Shown here piece by piece: positions 34,734 through 43,793 of a stretch of DNA of 64,000 nucleotides (the first letter of the stretch is position 1; each line of letters starts with the position of its first letter). Made by a program: the position numbers and the translations under genes. Origin of the DNA: Bordetella genomosp. 13 (GTDB lineage Bacteria; Pseudomonadota; Gammaproteobacteria; Burkholderiales; Burkholderiaceae_B); contig NZ_VEHL01000001.1 of NCBI RefSeq assembly GCF_007679965.1, positions 992,001 to 1,056,000 on the forward strand. The letters are read 5' to 3'. The notes under the pieces are model-generated. The model was not told the DNA's origin. It saw nothing but the letters and a program-made list of their open reading frames with translations, and searched no databases.

Positions 34734-35216
34734 ATGCCCAGTTTCGACGTCGTCTCCGAGGTCGACAAACACGAGTTGACCAACGCGGTCGACCAGGCCA
34801 ATCGCGAACTGTCCACGCGTTTCGATTTCAAGGGCACCAAGGCCAGCTTCGAACTGGAAGGCTATGACGTGACCCAGGTCGCCGAGTCGGCGTTCCAGCT
34901 GAAGCAGATGCTGGACATCCTGCGTGGCCGCCTGTCGGCGCGCGGCATCGACGTGCGCTGCATGGACGTGGCCGACCCGCTGGAGAACCTGGGCGGCGCG
35001 CGCCAGAAGGTCACCATCAAGCAGGGCATCGAGCAGGCCACCGCCAAGAAGCTCGTGGCCGCCATCAAGGCCAGCAAGATCAAGGTCGAAAGCCAGATCA
35101 ACGGCGACAAGCTGCGCGTCACCGGCAAGAAGCGCGACGACCTGCAGGCCGTGATGGCGCTGCTGCGCAAGACCGACGTCGACCTGCCGCTGCAGTTCGA
35201 GAACTTCCGCGACTGA
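34734..35216 (+). CDS. yajQ: YajQ-family nucleotide-binding protein
   Basis: 160 aa, the usual length. MPSFDVVSEVDKHELTNAVD is the highly conserved N-terminus, and KQGIEQATAKKLVAAIKASK forms the second half of the tandem fold. Members bind nucleotides or tRNA, and some (XC_3703 in Xanthomonas) bind cyclic di-GMP and act with a LysR partner. A LysR gene follows after 15 bases here, so a functional link is conceivable but unproven. An AAGAGGAT ribosome binding site precedes the ATG. Confidence 0.95.
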   Translation: MPSFDVVSEVDKHELTNAVDQANRELSTRFDFKGTKASFELEGYDVTQVAESAFQLKQMLDILRGRLSARGIDVRCMDVADPLENLGGARQKVTIKQGIEQATAKKLVAAIKASKIKVESQINGDKLRVTGKKRDDLQAVMALLRKTDVDLPLQFENFRD

Positions 35217-35231
35217 GCGCCTGGCGGGCGA

Positions 35232-36152
35232 ATGGGCCATTCCCAGGAACTCGCATTGGTGGTCGAGCTGGTGCGCGCCGGCAGCTTCTCCGCCGCCGCG
35301 CGCGAACTGGGCGTCACGCCCGCCGCCGTCAGCAAGCGCCTGGCGCAGATCGAAGCCAGGCTGGGCGTGCGGCTGCTGAACCGCAGCACGCGCCGCATCG
35401 GCCTGACGGCCGAAGGCGAGCTGTACCTGGAGAACGCCCGCCGTATCCTGGGCGAGATCGAAGACCTGGACCGGCTGATCTCCAGCCGCCAGGCCGAGCC
35501 CGGCGGGCTGCTGAAAGTGAATGCGCCGCTGGGCTTCGGGCGCAGCTACATCGCGCCCGCGGTGGCGCTGTTCTGCCGGCGCCATCCCGCCGTGGGCATA
35601 CAACTGGAACTGACCGATCACGCCGTGGACTTCGTGCGCGATGGGTTCGACCTGGCCATCCGCTTCGGCGACCTGCCCGACACGCGGCTGATCGCCCGCA
35701 AGATCGCGCCGAATCGCCGGCTGGTCTGCGCGGCCCCGCGCTATCTGGACGAGCACGGCCGCCCCGAGACGCCGCACGACCTGCTGCGCCATCAGTGCAT
35801 CCTGCTGCGCCAGAACGAGGCCGCGTACAACCTGTGGCGCTTCACGCGCGGCCGCGGCAGCGAGACCGTGAAGGTGCGCGGCGCCCTCAGCAGCAACGAC
35901 GGCGAGGTCACCATGACCTGGGGACTGGCCGGACTGGGCATCCTGCAGCGCGCCGAATGGGACCTGGCGCGCTACCTGCGCAGCGGCCGGCTGGAGCAGG
36001 TGCTGGCCGGCTATCAGCTGCCGCCGGCGGACATCTACGCGGTGTTCCCCGAGAAGCACCACCTGTCGGCCAAGGTGCGGCTGTTCGTGGATTTTCTGGT
36101 GGAGCATTTCGAGGCCAGGAGGCAGGGCGGCGACGACGAGGCTAGCTGGTGA
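35232..36152 (+). CDS. LysR-family transcriptional regulator
   Basis: 306 aa. The N-terminal winged helix (about 1-60) contains AGSFSAAARELGVTPAAVSK, and the effector-binding domain (about 90-295) is of the CrgA/AaeR-like group with GFGRSYIAPAVALFCRRHP. It starts 15 bases after yajQ on the same strand with a weak ribosome binding site (CTGGCGGGCG), so it may be co-transcribed. No divergent target gene exists, and the regulon cannot be inferred apart from possible partnership with YajQ. Confidence 0.9.
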   Translation: MGHSQELALVVELVRAGSFSAAARELGVTPAAVSKRLAQIEARLGVRLLNRSTRRIGLTAEGELYLENARRILGEIEDLDRLISSRQAEPGGLLKVNAPLGFGRSYIAPAVALFCRRHPAVGIQLELTDHAVDFVRDGFDLAIRFGDLPDTRLIARKIAPNRRLVCAAPRYLDEHGRPETPHDLLRHQCILLRQNEAAYNLWRFTRGRGSETVKVRGALSSNDGEVTMTWGLAGLGILQRAEWDLARYLRSGRLEQVLAGYQLPPADIYAVFPEKHHLSAKVRLFVDFLVEHFEARRQGGDDEASW

Positions 36153-36513
36153 TTCGGGCTGCCCTCGAGCGGGAGGCGCCACGCTCGAATGACAAGCAAC
36201 GTCAATAAATCCGCCGGCCGGGTTAAATATTCAATTACAACAAGTAATATGTCGTTGCCCTGAGCGCCGCCCTCACGCGGCCTCGGGCAGAAGGGCGCCG
36301 CCGCGCGCCCTTCGCCAGAATCCTTGGTGCGAGTTGCTTCATCGCTTGGCGTCTTGAATACCGGTTGCCAGGTGGGCGCAGCCGCCCGCCGTCACCTCCC
36401 TGATTGACCAAACCGTTCGGGATGTAAAAAAGGTGCCGCTTGTGTTTTGCGGCGCTGCAACGTTCGGTACGGTAGAGGCTGTTGCAACGCCTGCCGCCAT
36501 CGGGAGCTGATCG
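36153..36513. other. 361-base intergenic region with a hairpin and AT-rich promoter-like segment
   Basis: No gene is evident. An AT-rich stretch at about 36205-36252 (TTAAATATTCAATTACAA) stands out against the GC-rich background. A perfect 8-bp hairpin AAGGGCGC/GCGCCCTT with a CGCCGC loop lies at 36291-36312. The MscS gene is preceded by GGGAGC. Nothing else is recognisable. Confidence 0.5.
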
Positions 36514-37659
36514 ATGGAACCTGAGTTCGTCTCGCGCCATCCCCTGCTTGTCTTCGCCATTGCCTTGGCCGTCGCCGTTACCGTCGCCTGGGTGGTCCAC
36601 CGCATCGGCGCGGCCGTCCTGCGCCGCGTCACCCGCCATCGACCGCTGGCCTCGCTGGTGGTCAGCCGCGCCTACGTGCCCAGCCTGTGGCTGCTGATCG
36701 CCTTCGCGGTCCACGTCGTCATCCAGGGCGCGCCGGAGACCTTGCCCGGTCTGGCGGGCATGATCATGCTGTCGCGCCTGGTGCTGATCGGCATGCTGAC
36801 GTGGCTGGCCATACGCAGCTGCGGCGGCGTGGCCGACGGCATCGTCATGCTCAATCCCGCCGACGTGGCCGACAACCTGGGCGCGCGCCGCATCCAGACG
36901 CAGACGCGCGTGCTGGGACGCTGCGTGAACCTGCTGATCCTGGTGATCGGCATCGCGGCCATGCTGCTGACGCTGCCGGGCGCGCGCCAGCTGGGCGCCA
37001 GCATGATGGCGTCCGCCGGCCTGATGGGCCTGGTGGCGGGCTTCGCCGCCAAGCCCGTGCTGGGCAATGTCATCGCCGGCCTGCAGATCGCGCTGACGCA
37101 GCCCATCCGCATCGATGACGTGCTGATCGTCAAGGGCGAGTGGGGCCGCGTGGAAGAGATCACCGGCGCGTACGTGGTCATCCGCATCTGGGACGAGCGC
37201 CGCCTGGTGGTGCCGCTGCAGTGGTTCATCGAGAACCCCTTCGAGAACTGGACGCGCACGACCTCGCAGCTGATCGGCACGGTGTTCCTGTGGATGGACT
37301 ACCGAACCCCGCTGGACCCGCTGCGCGAGGAGTTGAAGCGCCTGTGCGAAGGGGCCAAGGAGTGGGACGGCCGCGTCTGCGTGCTGCAGGTCACCGACAC
37401 CAACGACCGCGCCATGCAGATCCGCGCGCTGGTCAGCGCGCGCGCCTCGGGCGATGCCTGGGACCTGCGCTGCAAGGTGCGCGAGGGCCTGATCGCCTGG
37501 GTGCACGCGAATCGCCCGGAATACCTGCCGCGCCTGCGCCTGCACGAAGACGATCCGCAATCGCGGGAAGACCGCGACGCCCCCGCCATGCCGGCGGGCC
37601 GCAAGGCGGACGAGGGCGCGGTGGACGGCGGGGCGCTGGGGCCGTTGGGGCCGGCGTGA
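36514..37659 (+). CDS. MscS-family mechanosensitive channel
   Basis: 381 aa. Four hydrophobic helices lie in the first 150 residues. The pore-lining helix and beta domain follow (about 155-250), with SAGLMGLVAGFAAKPVLGNV, VLIVKGEWGRVEEI and VPLQWFIENPFENWTR. The vestibule domain continues to about 340 and a charged tail ends the protein. It would open under membrane tension to release solutes during hypo-osmotic shock. An equivalent with extra N-terminal helices is common in betaproteobacteria. Transcribed alone. Confidence 0.88.
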   Translation: MEPEFVSRHPLLVFAIALAVAVTVAWVVHRIGAAVLRRVTRHRPLASLVVSRAYVPSLWLLIAFAVHVVIQGAPETLPGLAGMIMLSRLVLIGMLTWLAIRSCGGVADGIVMLNPADVADNLGARRIQTQTRVLGRCVNLLILVIGIAAMLLTLPGARQLGASMMASAGLMGLVAGFAAKPVLGNVIAGLQIALTQPIRIDDVLIVKGEWGRVEEITGAYVVIRIWDERRLVVPLQWFIENPFENWTRTTSQLIGTVFLWMDYRTPLDPLREELKRLCEGAKEWDGRVCVLQVTDTNDRAMQIRALVSARASGDAWDLRCKVREGLIAWVHANRPEYLPRLRLHEDDPQSREDRDAPAMPAGRKADEGAVDGGALGPLGPA

Positions 37660-37823
37660 TTCGGAGCGTTCTGATGGAATGCCGCCGGTGCGAAACGGTA
37701 AGTTCGTCTTGTTCTGTGGGCAGCCAGGGCTGCGTTGAAGACTCGCCTTTTACGATGAAAGCTTCCTGGCGCGGCCTCTGAGTTCGGGCCGCGTAACCGG
37801 CCACTATCATCAAGGTTGCTTGG

Positions 37824-37843
37824 TTGTATCCTGTTTTATACAA
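37824..37843. promoter_or_regulatory. Operator-like palindrome of the toxin-antitoxin operon
   Basis: TTGTAT-N8-ATACAA is a perfect inverted repeat ending two bases before the toxin start codon, where an autoregulating antitoxin would bind. The right half overlaps a possible -10 sequence (TATACA) spaced 15 bases from TTGCTT. Confidence 0.6.
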
Positions 37844-37845
37844 TA

Positions 37846-38142
37846 ATGCCCATCAGGAACATCCAGACAACCTCGGTTTTTGATCGCTGGTTAGCGGGTT
37901 TGAGAGACCGCAAAGCGGTGCATCGCATCCAGGTTCGGATCGATCGCGCAGAAGACGGACATTTCGGCGATTGCGAACCGGTCGGCGAAGGTGTGTCTGA
38001 GATGAGGATCCACTATGGTCCGGGATATCGCGTGTATTTTGCGCAGCACGGTTCCAAAGTAGTGGTTTTGCTGGCTGGTGGCGACAAGTCCACCCAGTCA
38101 AGAGACATCAAGACTGCGCTGGCGTTGTCCAGGCTACTTTAG
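37846..38142 (+). CDS. RelE/ParE-superfamily toxin (HigB-like addiction module killer)
   Basis: 98 aa. The sequence FDRWLAGLRDRKAVHRIQVR followed by GDCEPVGEGVSEMRIHYGPGYRVYF and a C-terminal VVLLAGGDKSTQSRDI belongs to the short RelE-like killer family often found in phage and plasmids (Gp49-like). Such toxins usually cleave mRNA on the ribosome. The toxin gene comes first and the antitoxin follows after 10 bases, the higBA order. I chose the ATG at 37846 at MPIRNI, immediately after the palindrome. G+C content is lower here than in the neighbours, consistent with horizontal gain. Confidence 0.88.
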   Translation: MPIRNIQTTSVFDRWLAGLRDRKAVHRIQVRIDRAEDGHFGDCEPVGEGVSEMRIHYGPGYRVYFAQHGSKVVVLLAGGDKSTQSRDIKTALALSRLL

Positions 38143-38152
38143 GACTCCCATC

Positions 38153-38446
38153 ATGGAAACCGTAAAGCTGCGCAAGTGGGACAGTGCCGAGTACTTGAAA
38201 ACCGATGAAGACATGCTGCTGTATCTGGAAGCCTGCATGGAAGAAGCAGGCGACGATGCGGCATTCATCGCCAAGGCGCTTGGCAATATCGCAAGGGCCA
38301 AAGGCATGGCAAAGCTTGCCAAGGACACCGGCCTGGGCCGAGAGAGCCTTTACAAAGCGCTGTCTGGCGACGGCAACCCAAGCTTCGCAACGATCCTGAA
38401 GGTGACTCGTGCATTGGGGATCAGGTTGCATCCGCAAGCCGCCTGA
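38153..38446 (+). CDS. HigA-like antitoxin with a C-terminal HTH
   Basis: 97 aa. The N-terminal part (LRKWDSAEYLKTDEDMLLYL) is the toxin-binding region of the putative addiction-module antidote family. A Cro/CI-type helix-turn-helix follows at about 50-90 (MAKLAKDTGLGRESLYKALS). It neutralises the toxin at 37846-38142 and probably represses the operon through the palindrome at 37824-37843. The ATG follows AGGACT. It ends 18 bases before a convergent gene. Confidence 0.9.
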   Translation: METVKLRKWDSAEYLKTDEDMLLYLEACMEEAGDDAAFIAKALGNIARAKGMAKLAKDTGLGRESLYKALSGDGNPSFATILKVTRALGIRLHPQAA

Positions 38447-38464
38447 TCCCGTCCTCCGCACCTG

Positions 38465-39445
38465 CTACTCCAGCGAAATCCCCGCCTCCTTCACCAGCTT
38501 CCCGTACTTCCGCGTATCGTCGCGGATCTGCGTCGCCATCTCGGCCGGCGTGTTGCCCACGGGCACCGCGCCGATCTCCGCCATGCGGCGGCCGAAGTCT
38601 GGCGAGCGGATGATCGCCACCATCTCCGTATTCAGCTTTTGCACCACGTCGGCCGGCGTGCCCTTCGGCGCCAGCACGCCGAACCACGTGCCCATGTCGA
38701 AGTCCTTCAGTCCGGCTTCCTGCATGGTCGGCACGTCGGGCAGGGCCTTCGAGCGCTGCGCCGTCGTCACCGCCAGCGCGCGCAGCTTGCCCTGCTGCAC
38801 GTGCGGCAGCACGGGGGTGATGGTGTCGAACGACATGTCGATCTGGCCGCCCAGCAGGTCGGTCGTCAGCGGCCCGCTGCCCTTGTACGGCACGTGCAGC
38901 AGCTTCACCCCGCCCAGCGCCTCGAACTGCGCGCCGATCAGGTGCTGTCCGGTGCCCACGCCGTTCGAGCCGAAGGTCAGCTTGCCGGGCTGGGCCTTCG
39001 CCAAGGCCAGCAGCTCCTGCACCGACGCGGCCTTCACTGCCGGATTCACCACCAGGATGTTGGGCACCAGCGCCACCGTGGTGATGGGCGCGAAGTCCTT
39101 CTGGAAGTCGTAGTTCAGCTTGCGGTAGACGCTGGTTGCGATGGTGTGGTGCACCGCGCCCATCAGCAGCGTGTAGCCGTCCGCCGCGGTGCGCGCGACG
39201 TAGTCGGCGCCCAGCGTCGAGCCCGCGCCGGGGCGGTTCTCGACGATCACCGGCTGGCCCACCCGCTTGCCCAGGTCCTGCCCCAGCGCGCGGGCCAGCA
39301 CGTCGGTGGTGCCGCCCGCCGGGAAGGGCACGATCAGCGTGATGGGCTTGGCCGGATACGATTGCGCCGAGGCCGCGCCGGCCAGCAGCAGTTGTGCGAT
39401 GCCCACGGCCAGCAGGCCGCGCGCGTGTTGCAGCGTCTTGTTCAT
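38465..39445 (-). CDS. Tripartite tricarboxylate transporter substrate receptor (Bug/TctC)
   Basis: 326 aa. Signal peptide of 28 residues (LLLAGAASAQS), then YPAKPITLIVPFPAGG. The mature fold ends with the usual VVQKLNTEMVAIIRSPDF helix. The ATG at 39445 is preceded by GGAGGAGA on the minus strand. It lies 119 bases downstream of a tartrate/isopropylmalate-type dehydrogenase gene on the same strand, which makes a C4 hydroxy-dicarboxylate such as tartrate or malate a fair ligand guess. No TctAB genes are present. Confidence 0.9.
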   Translation of the reverse strand: MNKTLQHARGLLAVGIAQLLLAGAASAQSYPAKPITLIVPFPAGGTTDVLARALGQDLGKRVGQPVIVENRPGAGSTLGADYVARTAADGYTLLMGAVHHTIATSVYRKLNYDFQKDFAPITTVALVPNILVVNPAVKAASVQELLALAKAQPGKLTFGSNGVGTGQHLIGAQFEALGGVKLLHVPYKGSGPLTTDLLGGQIDMSFDTITPVLPHVQQGKLRALAVTTAQRSKALPDVPTMQEAGLKDFDMGTWFGVLAPKGTPADVVQKLNTEMVAIIRSPDFGRRMAEIGAVPVGNTPAEMATQIRDDTRKYGKLVKEAGISLE

Positions 39446-39564
39446 GCGTGTCTCCTCCAGGGATGGAAAGCCGCGCCGCTGTTGTGTGGTGTTGGGCGGG
39501 CGGGGCTGGGCGTGCGTCCCGCGCGGCTGTCCGGCCTCAGGCCGGGGCGGCCGCGCGATGGCCG

Positions 39565-40656
39565 CTACGCCGCTTTCTGCGCCGAACCGGCCTGCCGGAC
39601 GTGCCGGCACACCGCCTCGGTGACTTGCTCGGTGCCAGCGCGGCCGCCCAGGTCGCCGGTGTGCAGCGAGCGGTCCGCGGTCACGGCCTCCACCGCCGCC
39701 ATCACGCGTTGCGCGGCCGCCGTCTCGCCCAGGTGCTCCAGCAGCATCACGACGGACCAGAACGTGCCCACCGGATTGGCCAGGCCCTTGCCCATGATGT
39801 CGAAGGCCGAGCCGTGGATGGGCTCGAACATCGACGGGCCGCGCCGCTCGGGATCGATGTTGCCGGTGGGCGCGATGCCCAGGCTGCCGGCGAGCGCGGC
39901 GGCCAGGTCGCTCAGGATGTCGGCGTGCAGGTTGGTGGCCACGATGGTGTCCAGCGAGGCGGGGCGGTTGACCATGCGCGCGGTGGCGGCGTCGACCAGT
40001 TCCTTGTCCCACTTCACGTCGGGGAATTCGGCGGCGACCTGCACGGCGATCTCGTCCCACATCACCATGGCGTGGCGCTGCGCGTTCGACTTGGTCACCA
40101 CGGTCAGCAGCTTGCGCGGCCGCGACTGGGCCAGCCGGAATGCATAGCGCATGATGCGTTCGACGCCGGCGCGCGTCATCATCGACACGTCGGTGGCGGC
40201 TTCGATGGGCAGGCCCTGGTGCACGCGGCCGCCCACGCCGGCATATTCGCCCTCGGAGTTCTCGCGCACGATCACCCAGTTCAGGTCGTCGGGTCCGCAG
40301 CGCTTCAGGGGGGCGTCGATGCCGGGCAGGATGCGCGTGGGCCGTACGTTGGCGTACTGATCCAGGCCCTGGCAGATCTTCAGGCGCAGGCCCCACAGCG
40401 TGACGTGGTCGGGAATGTGTGGATCGCCCGCCGAGCCGAACAGGATGGCGTCCTTGTCGCGCAGGTCGTCCAGGCCGTCCTCGGGCATCATGATGCCGTG
40501 GCGGCGGTAGTAGTCGCCGCCCCAGTCGAAATCCTCGAACTCGAAGCGGAAGTCGCCCTGGGTCTCGGCCAGGGCTTCCATCACGCGGCGGCCGGCGGGA
40601 ATCACTTCCTTGCCAATGCCGTCTCCGGGTATGGTGGCGATGCGGTACGTCTTCAT
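39565..40656 (-). CDS. Tartrate dehydrogenase/decarboxylase-like NAD-dependent beta-decarboxylating dehydrogenase
   Basis: 363 aa of the isocitrate/isopropylmalate dehydrogenase family. Characteristic segments are IPGDGIGKEVIPAG at the N-terminus, the substrate-binding VRENSEGEYAGVGGR near residue 137, VTKSNAQRHAM and the metal-binding NLHADILSDLAA near 232. NSEGEYAGVGGR is the pattern of tartrate dehydrogenase (TtuC/YeaU: D-malate, tartrate) rather than LeuB. The pairing with a Bug receptor supports hydroxy-acid catabolism. The substrate among D-malate, tartrate and related acids is not resolvable. Confidence 0.88.
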   Translation of the reverse strand: MKTYRIATIPGDGIGKEVIPAGRRVMEALAETQGDFRFEFEDFDWGGDYYRRHGIMMPEDGLDDLRDKDAILFGSAGDPHIPDHVTLWGLRLKICQGLDQYANVRPTRILPGIDAPLKRCGPDDLNWVIVRENSEGEYAGVGGRVHQGLPIEAATDVSMMTRAGVERIMRYAFRLAQSRPRKLLTVVTKSNAQRHAMVMWDEIAVQVAAEFPDVKWDKELVDAATARMVNRPASLDTIVATNLHADILSDLAAALAGSLGIAPTGNIDPERRGPSMFEPIHGSAFDIMGKGLANPVGTFWSVVMLLEHLGETAAAQRVMAAVEAVTADRSLHTGDLGGRAGTEQVTEAVCRHVRQAGSAQKAA

Positions 40657-40812
40657 TGCGTGGGTCTCCAGCGCCCGCCGGATGCGGCGGGACTCCCGCT
40701 GGACTCTACGCGCGCCGTCCGCGCGCCGATGCGTGGACAGTTCAAAACTGCGTTTACCCAGAGTTAACAATGCGGCGTGGCGGATCGGGCCGCCACGCCG
40801 CATGCACGCGCG

Positions 40813-42819
40813 TTACAGCGCGCCGTTGCCCAGCACGATGCCTTCACGCCGCGGGTCGACGCCGCCCTCCAGTTGCACCGCGCCATCCTTCTGCACGCGC
40901 ATGATGGTCGAGATGCCGCTGGACTGCGCGCCGGCGTTGATGCCGTGGCCCATGGCGCGCAGGCCGTTCTGCAGTGGCAACAGGTCCAGGGTGGTGTTGG
41001 CCGTGTCGATGTTGGTATTGGGCGAGTTGGTCGCCCCGAAGTCGACCAGCGAGGTCGCCTGCTGGGCGTTGAGGTTCCAGTCCAACGCGCCAACCACCGT
41101 CTTGACCACGTACTGGATGATGGTCCCGCCGCCGGGCGAACCCGTGGCCATCAGGAAGTCGCCCGGCTCGGTGCCCCGGAATACCAGCGTGGGCGCCATC
41201 GTGCTGCGCGGCCGCTTGCCCGGCTCGACCCGGTTGGCGACGGGATTGCCGTCGGTGCCGTTCGGAGGCGAGTTGAAGTCGGTCAGCTGGTTGGTCAGCA
41301 GGAAGCCGTTGGTCATGTGGAAAGACCCCAGGCTCGACTCCACGGTGGTCGTCATGGACACCACGTTGCCGTAGGTGTCGACGATGGAGAAGTGCGTGGT
41401 GCCGTACTCCACCGTGTTGTCGATGCCGAAGCGCGCCGTGGCCGAGTCGAACACGCCCGCCGTGGCGGTGCCCATGCTGGCGGCGGTGTTGATCAGGTTG
41501 GCGCGCGACTTCAGGTAGTTCTTGTCCAGCATGCTGGACACGCCGCGGCCGGGCAGGGGAACGAAGTCGGTGTCGGCCACGTACTTGTCGCGGTCGGCAT
41601 AAGCCAGGCGTTCCGCCTCGGACACCAGGTGCACGCCCATCACGCTGGGAATGCCGCCTTCGTCCAGCGGGCCGGTGGGGCCGTAGGCGGACAGGTCGAA
41701 GTTCTCCAGGATGCCCAGCGCCTGCGCGATGGCGATGCCGCCGGACGAGGGCGGGGACATCGAGCACACGTAGTAGGCATTGCGGTACGTCGTGCAGACC
41801 GGCTCGCGCTTCTTGGCCTGGTACGCGGCCAGGTCGTCGGTGGTCATCAGGCTGGGGGTGATGGGCGTGCGGGCCGGATCGGCGCCCACCGTCTGCCTGG
41901 CCTTGGCGACGATGTCCTGCGCGATGCGGCCGGTGTACAGACCGTCCGCCCCTTTCTGGGCGAGGATGCGCAGCGTCTGGGCGTAGGGCGCATTGGTCAT
42001 CACGTCGCCGGTCTGCCGGACGTTGCCGTTCACGTCGAAATAGATCGCCACGGCATCGGCATCCAGGCGCAGCGAGCTGGCCGAGCCGGCCAGCGCGCTG
42101 CCCATGCGGCCGGGGATCTTGAAGCCGTCGTCGGCCAGGCGGATGCCCTCGTCGAACAACTCGCTCCATTCCAGCTTGCCGTGCTCCTTGTGGGCCATTT
42201 CCAGCATGCGCATCACACCGGGCACGCCGATGGAGCGGCCGCTGCGGCGCGCGCTGGGCACGGGAGCGGGCGAGGTCGGGTCGGCCTGGTCCTGGCGGGC
42301 CAGGTAATAGCCGGTGGCGGCGGCCGGGGCGGTCTCGCGGCCGTCGTACGCGGTGACTTTCTTCGTGGCCGCGTCGTAATACATCATGAATGCGCTGCCC
42401 GCGATGGTGCTGGACTGCGGCTCGACCAGGCCCAGCACCGCCTGCACGGCGATGGCCGCGTCGGCGGCGGTGCCGCCCGCTTTCAGGACGTCGCATCCCG
42501 CCTTGGTGGCCAGCGGCGTGTTGGCGACCACCATGTACTTGCTGGCGTACTTGGCCTTGTAGCCCAGGCGGTAGCCCGAGGCCGGTTCCGGCGCGGCCGG
42601 GTCCCCGGCCTGGCCGGAACCCACCACGACGGCGCTGCCGCTGCTGGACACGACGGAGCAGCTGGCAGGGTCCGAGTCGGCCACGATGGTGGGCTCCTGC
42701 GTGGGCGGCGGGTTGGTGACGACCGGGGGCGATTCATCGTCCGAGTCGCTGCCGCCGCAGCCGGCCAGCGGCACCGTCAGGGCCATGAGTACGAGCAACG
42801 GCAGGGTTTTCTTCTTCAT
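40813..42819 (-). CDS. ggt: Gamma-glutamyltransferase, periplasmic lipoprotein form
   Basis: 668 aa. The signal peptide ends at a lipobox (LAGC), so the protein is lipid-anchored, followed by a 50-residue Ser/Pro-rich linker containing DSDDESPP. The GGT domain runs from about residue 85. The cleavage site is YGTTHFSIVDTYGNVVS with Thr474 as N-terminal nucleophile, and GSPGGGTIIQ near residue 565 completes the active site. This is the classical type that removes the gamma-glutamyl group of glutathione outside the cytoplasm. It is the third GGT homologue in the window and the most canonical at the active site. The urt genes downstream on the same strand end at 43022 and are probably separate. 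Confidence 0.92.
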   Translation of the reverse strand: MKKKTLPLLVLMALTVPLAGCGGSDSDDESPPVVTNPPPTQEPTIVADSDPASCSVVSSSGSAVVVGSGQAGDPAAPEPASGYRLGYKAKYASKYMVVANTPLATKAGCDVLKAGGTAADAAIAVQAVLGLVEPQSSTIAGSAFMMYYDAATKKVTAYDGRETAPAAATGYYLARQDQADPTSPAPVPSARRSGRSIGVPGVMRMLEMAHKEHGKLEWSELFDEGIRLADDGFKIPGRMGSALAGSASSLRLDADAVAIYFDVNGNVRQTGDVMTNAPYAQTLRILAQKGADGLYTGRIAQDIVAKARQTVGADPARTPITPSLMTTDDLAAYQAKKREPVCTTYRNAYYVCSMSPPSSGGIAIAQALGILENFDLSAYGPTGPLDEGGIPSVMGVHLVSEAERLAYADRDKYVADTDFVPLPGRGVSSMLDKNYLKSRANLINTAASMGTATAGVFDSATARFGIDNTVEYGTTHFSIVDTYGNVVSMTTTVESSLGSFHMTNGFLLTNQLTDFNSPPNGTDGNPVANRVEPGKRPRSTMAPTLVFRGTEPGDFLMATGSPGGGTIIQYVVKTVVGALDWNLNAQQATSLVDFGATNSPNTNIDTANTTLDLLPLQNGLRAMGHGINAGAQSSGISTIMRVQKDGAVQLEGGVDPRREGIVLGNGAL

Positions 42820-43021
42820 CGAGAATCCTTGATAGCGTTGGAAAGCGGTTGGCGCCATGGTGGACGCGGCGATGTCCTGCAATTCCCCTTGCTTGTCGAA
42901 CAAAGCCTTGCCGGTGATCCCATGGGCGTGCCAAATCCTCCCACATAAGGTGGGCTTCCGACACCCGGAGTTTTCCCTTTGATTGAAGGGTCAAGCAATT
43001 GCGCCGCGACGCCGGCCGGCG

Positions 43022-43720
43022 CTACACCGACAGGTGTTTCCTGACGTCGTCGCCGTCGATCTGCGTCCGGTCGCCGCGGGCCACCACCTCGCCGCGCGAC
43101 AGCACCACGAACTGGTCCGCCAGTTCCTTGGCGAAGTCGAAGTACTGCTCGCACAGCAGGATGCCGATGTCGCCGCGCTGGCGCAGCATGTGGATGACGC
43201 GGCCGATGTCCTTGATGATGGAGGGCTGGATGCCCTCGGTCGGCTCGTCCAGGATGATCAGGCTGGGCTCGGCCACCAGAGCGCGGGCGATCGCCAGCTG
43301 CTGCTGCTGCCCGCCCGACAGGTCGCCGCCGCGCCGGTTCAGCATGGTGCGCAGTACCGGAAACAGCTCGAATACTTCCTCCTTGATGCGGCGCGCGCGC
43401 GCGGCGGGCTTGGTGGCCATGCCCATCACGATGTTCTCCTGCACCGTCAGCCGCGCGAAGATGTCGCGGCCCTGCGGCACGTAGGCCATGCCGCGCGCGG
43501 CGCGCTGGTGCGGCGCCAGCCGGGTGACGTCGCGGCCGTCCAGCGTCACGCCGCCGCTGGCCACGGGCAGCACGCCCATCAGGCATTTCAGCAGGGTGGT
43601 CTTGCCCACGCCGTTGCGGCCCAGCAGGGCCAGGCATTCGCCGCGCTTGAGCGACAGCGAGATGCCGCGCAGCGTGTGGCTGCCGCCGTAGTATTGGTTC
43701 ACTGACGTTACGTCGAGCAT
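43022..43720 (-). CDS. urtE: Urea ABC transporter ATP-binding protein UrtE
   Basis: 232 aa, LivF-like ATPase. Walker A GRNGVGKTT, signature LSGGQQQQLAIARAL and Walker B LIILDEP are intact. TEGIQPSIIKDIG is the UrtE-type continuation. It is the last gene of urtABCDE, 73 bases after urtD. With UrtD it powers uptake of urea through UrtBC. Confidence 0.93.
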   Translation of the reverse strand: MLDVTSVNQYYGGSHTLRGISLSLKRGECLALLGRNGVGKTTLLKCLMGVLPVASGGVTLDGRDVTRLAPHQRAARGMAYVPQGRDIFARLTVQENIVMGMATKPAARARRIKEEVFELFPVLRTMLNRRGGDLSGGQQQQLAIARALVAEPSLIILDEPTEGIQPSIIKDIGRVIHMLRQRGDIGILLCEQYFDFAKELADQFVVLSRGEVVARGDRTQIDGDDVRKHLSV

Positions 43721-43793
43721 GGAAACTCCTCGGCGGCCGCCGGCCGGCGGCCTGGCCTTTTCAACAATGGCGAAGGTGGTAAGAGGGAGCGCG

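Noticed and set aside
42917..42935. TTGGCACGCCCATGGG-type sigma-54 promoter upstream of the lipoprotein GGT (minus strand)
   Set aside because: The -24 element is good, but the -12 position has GG instead of GC and lacks the TTGC context.
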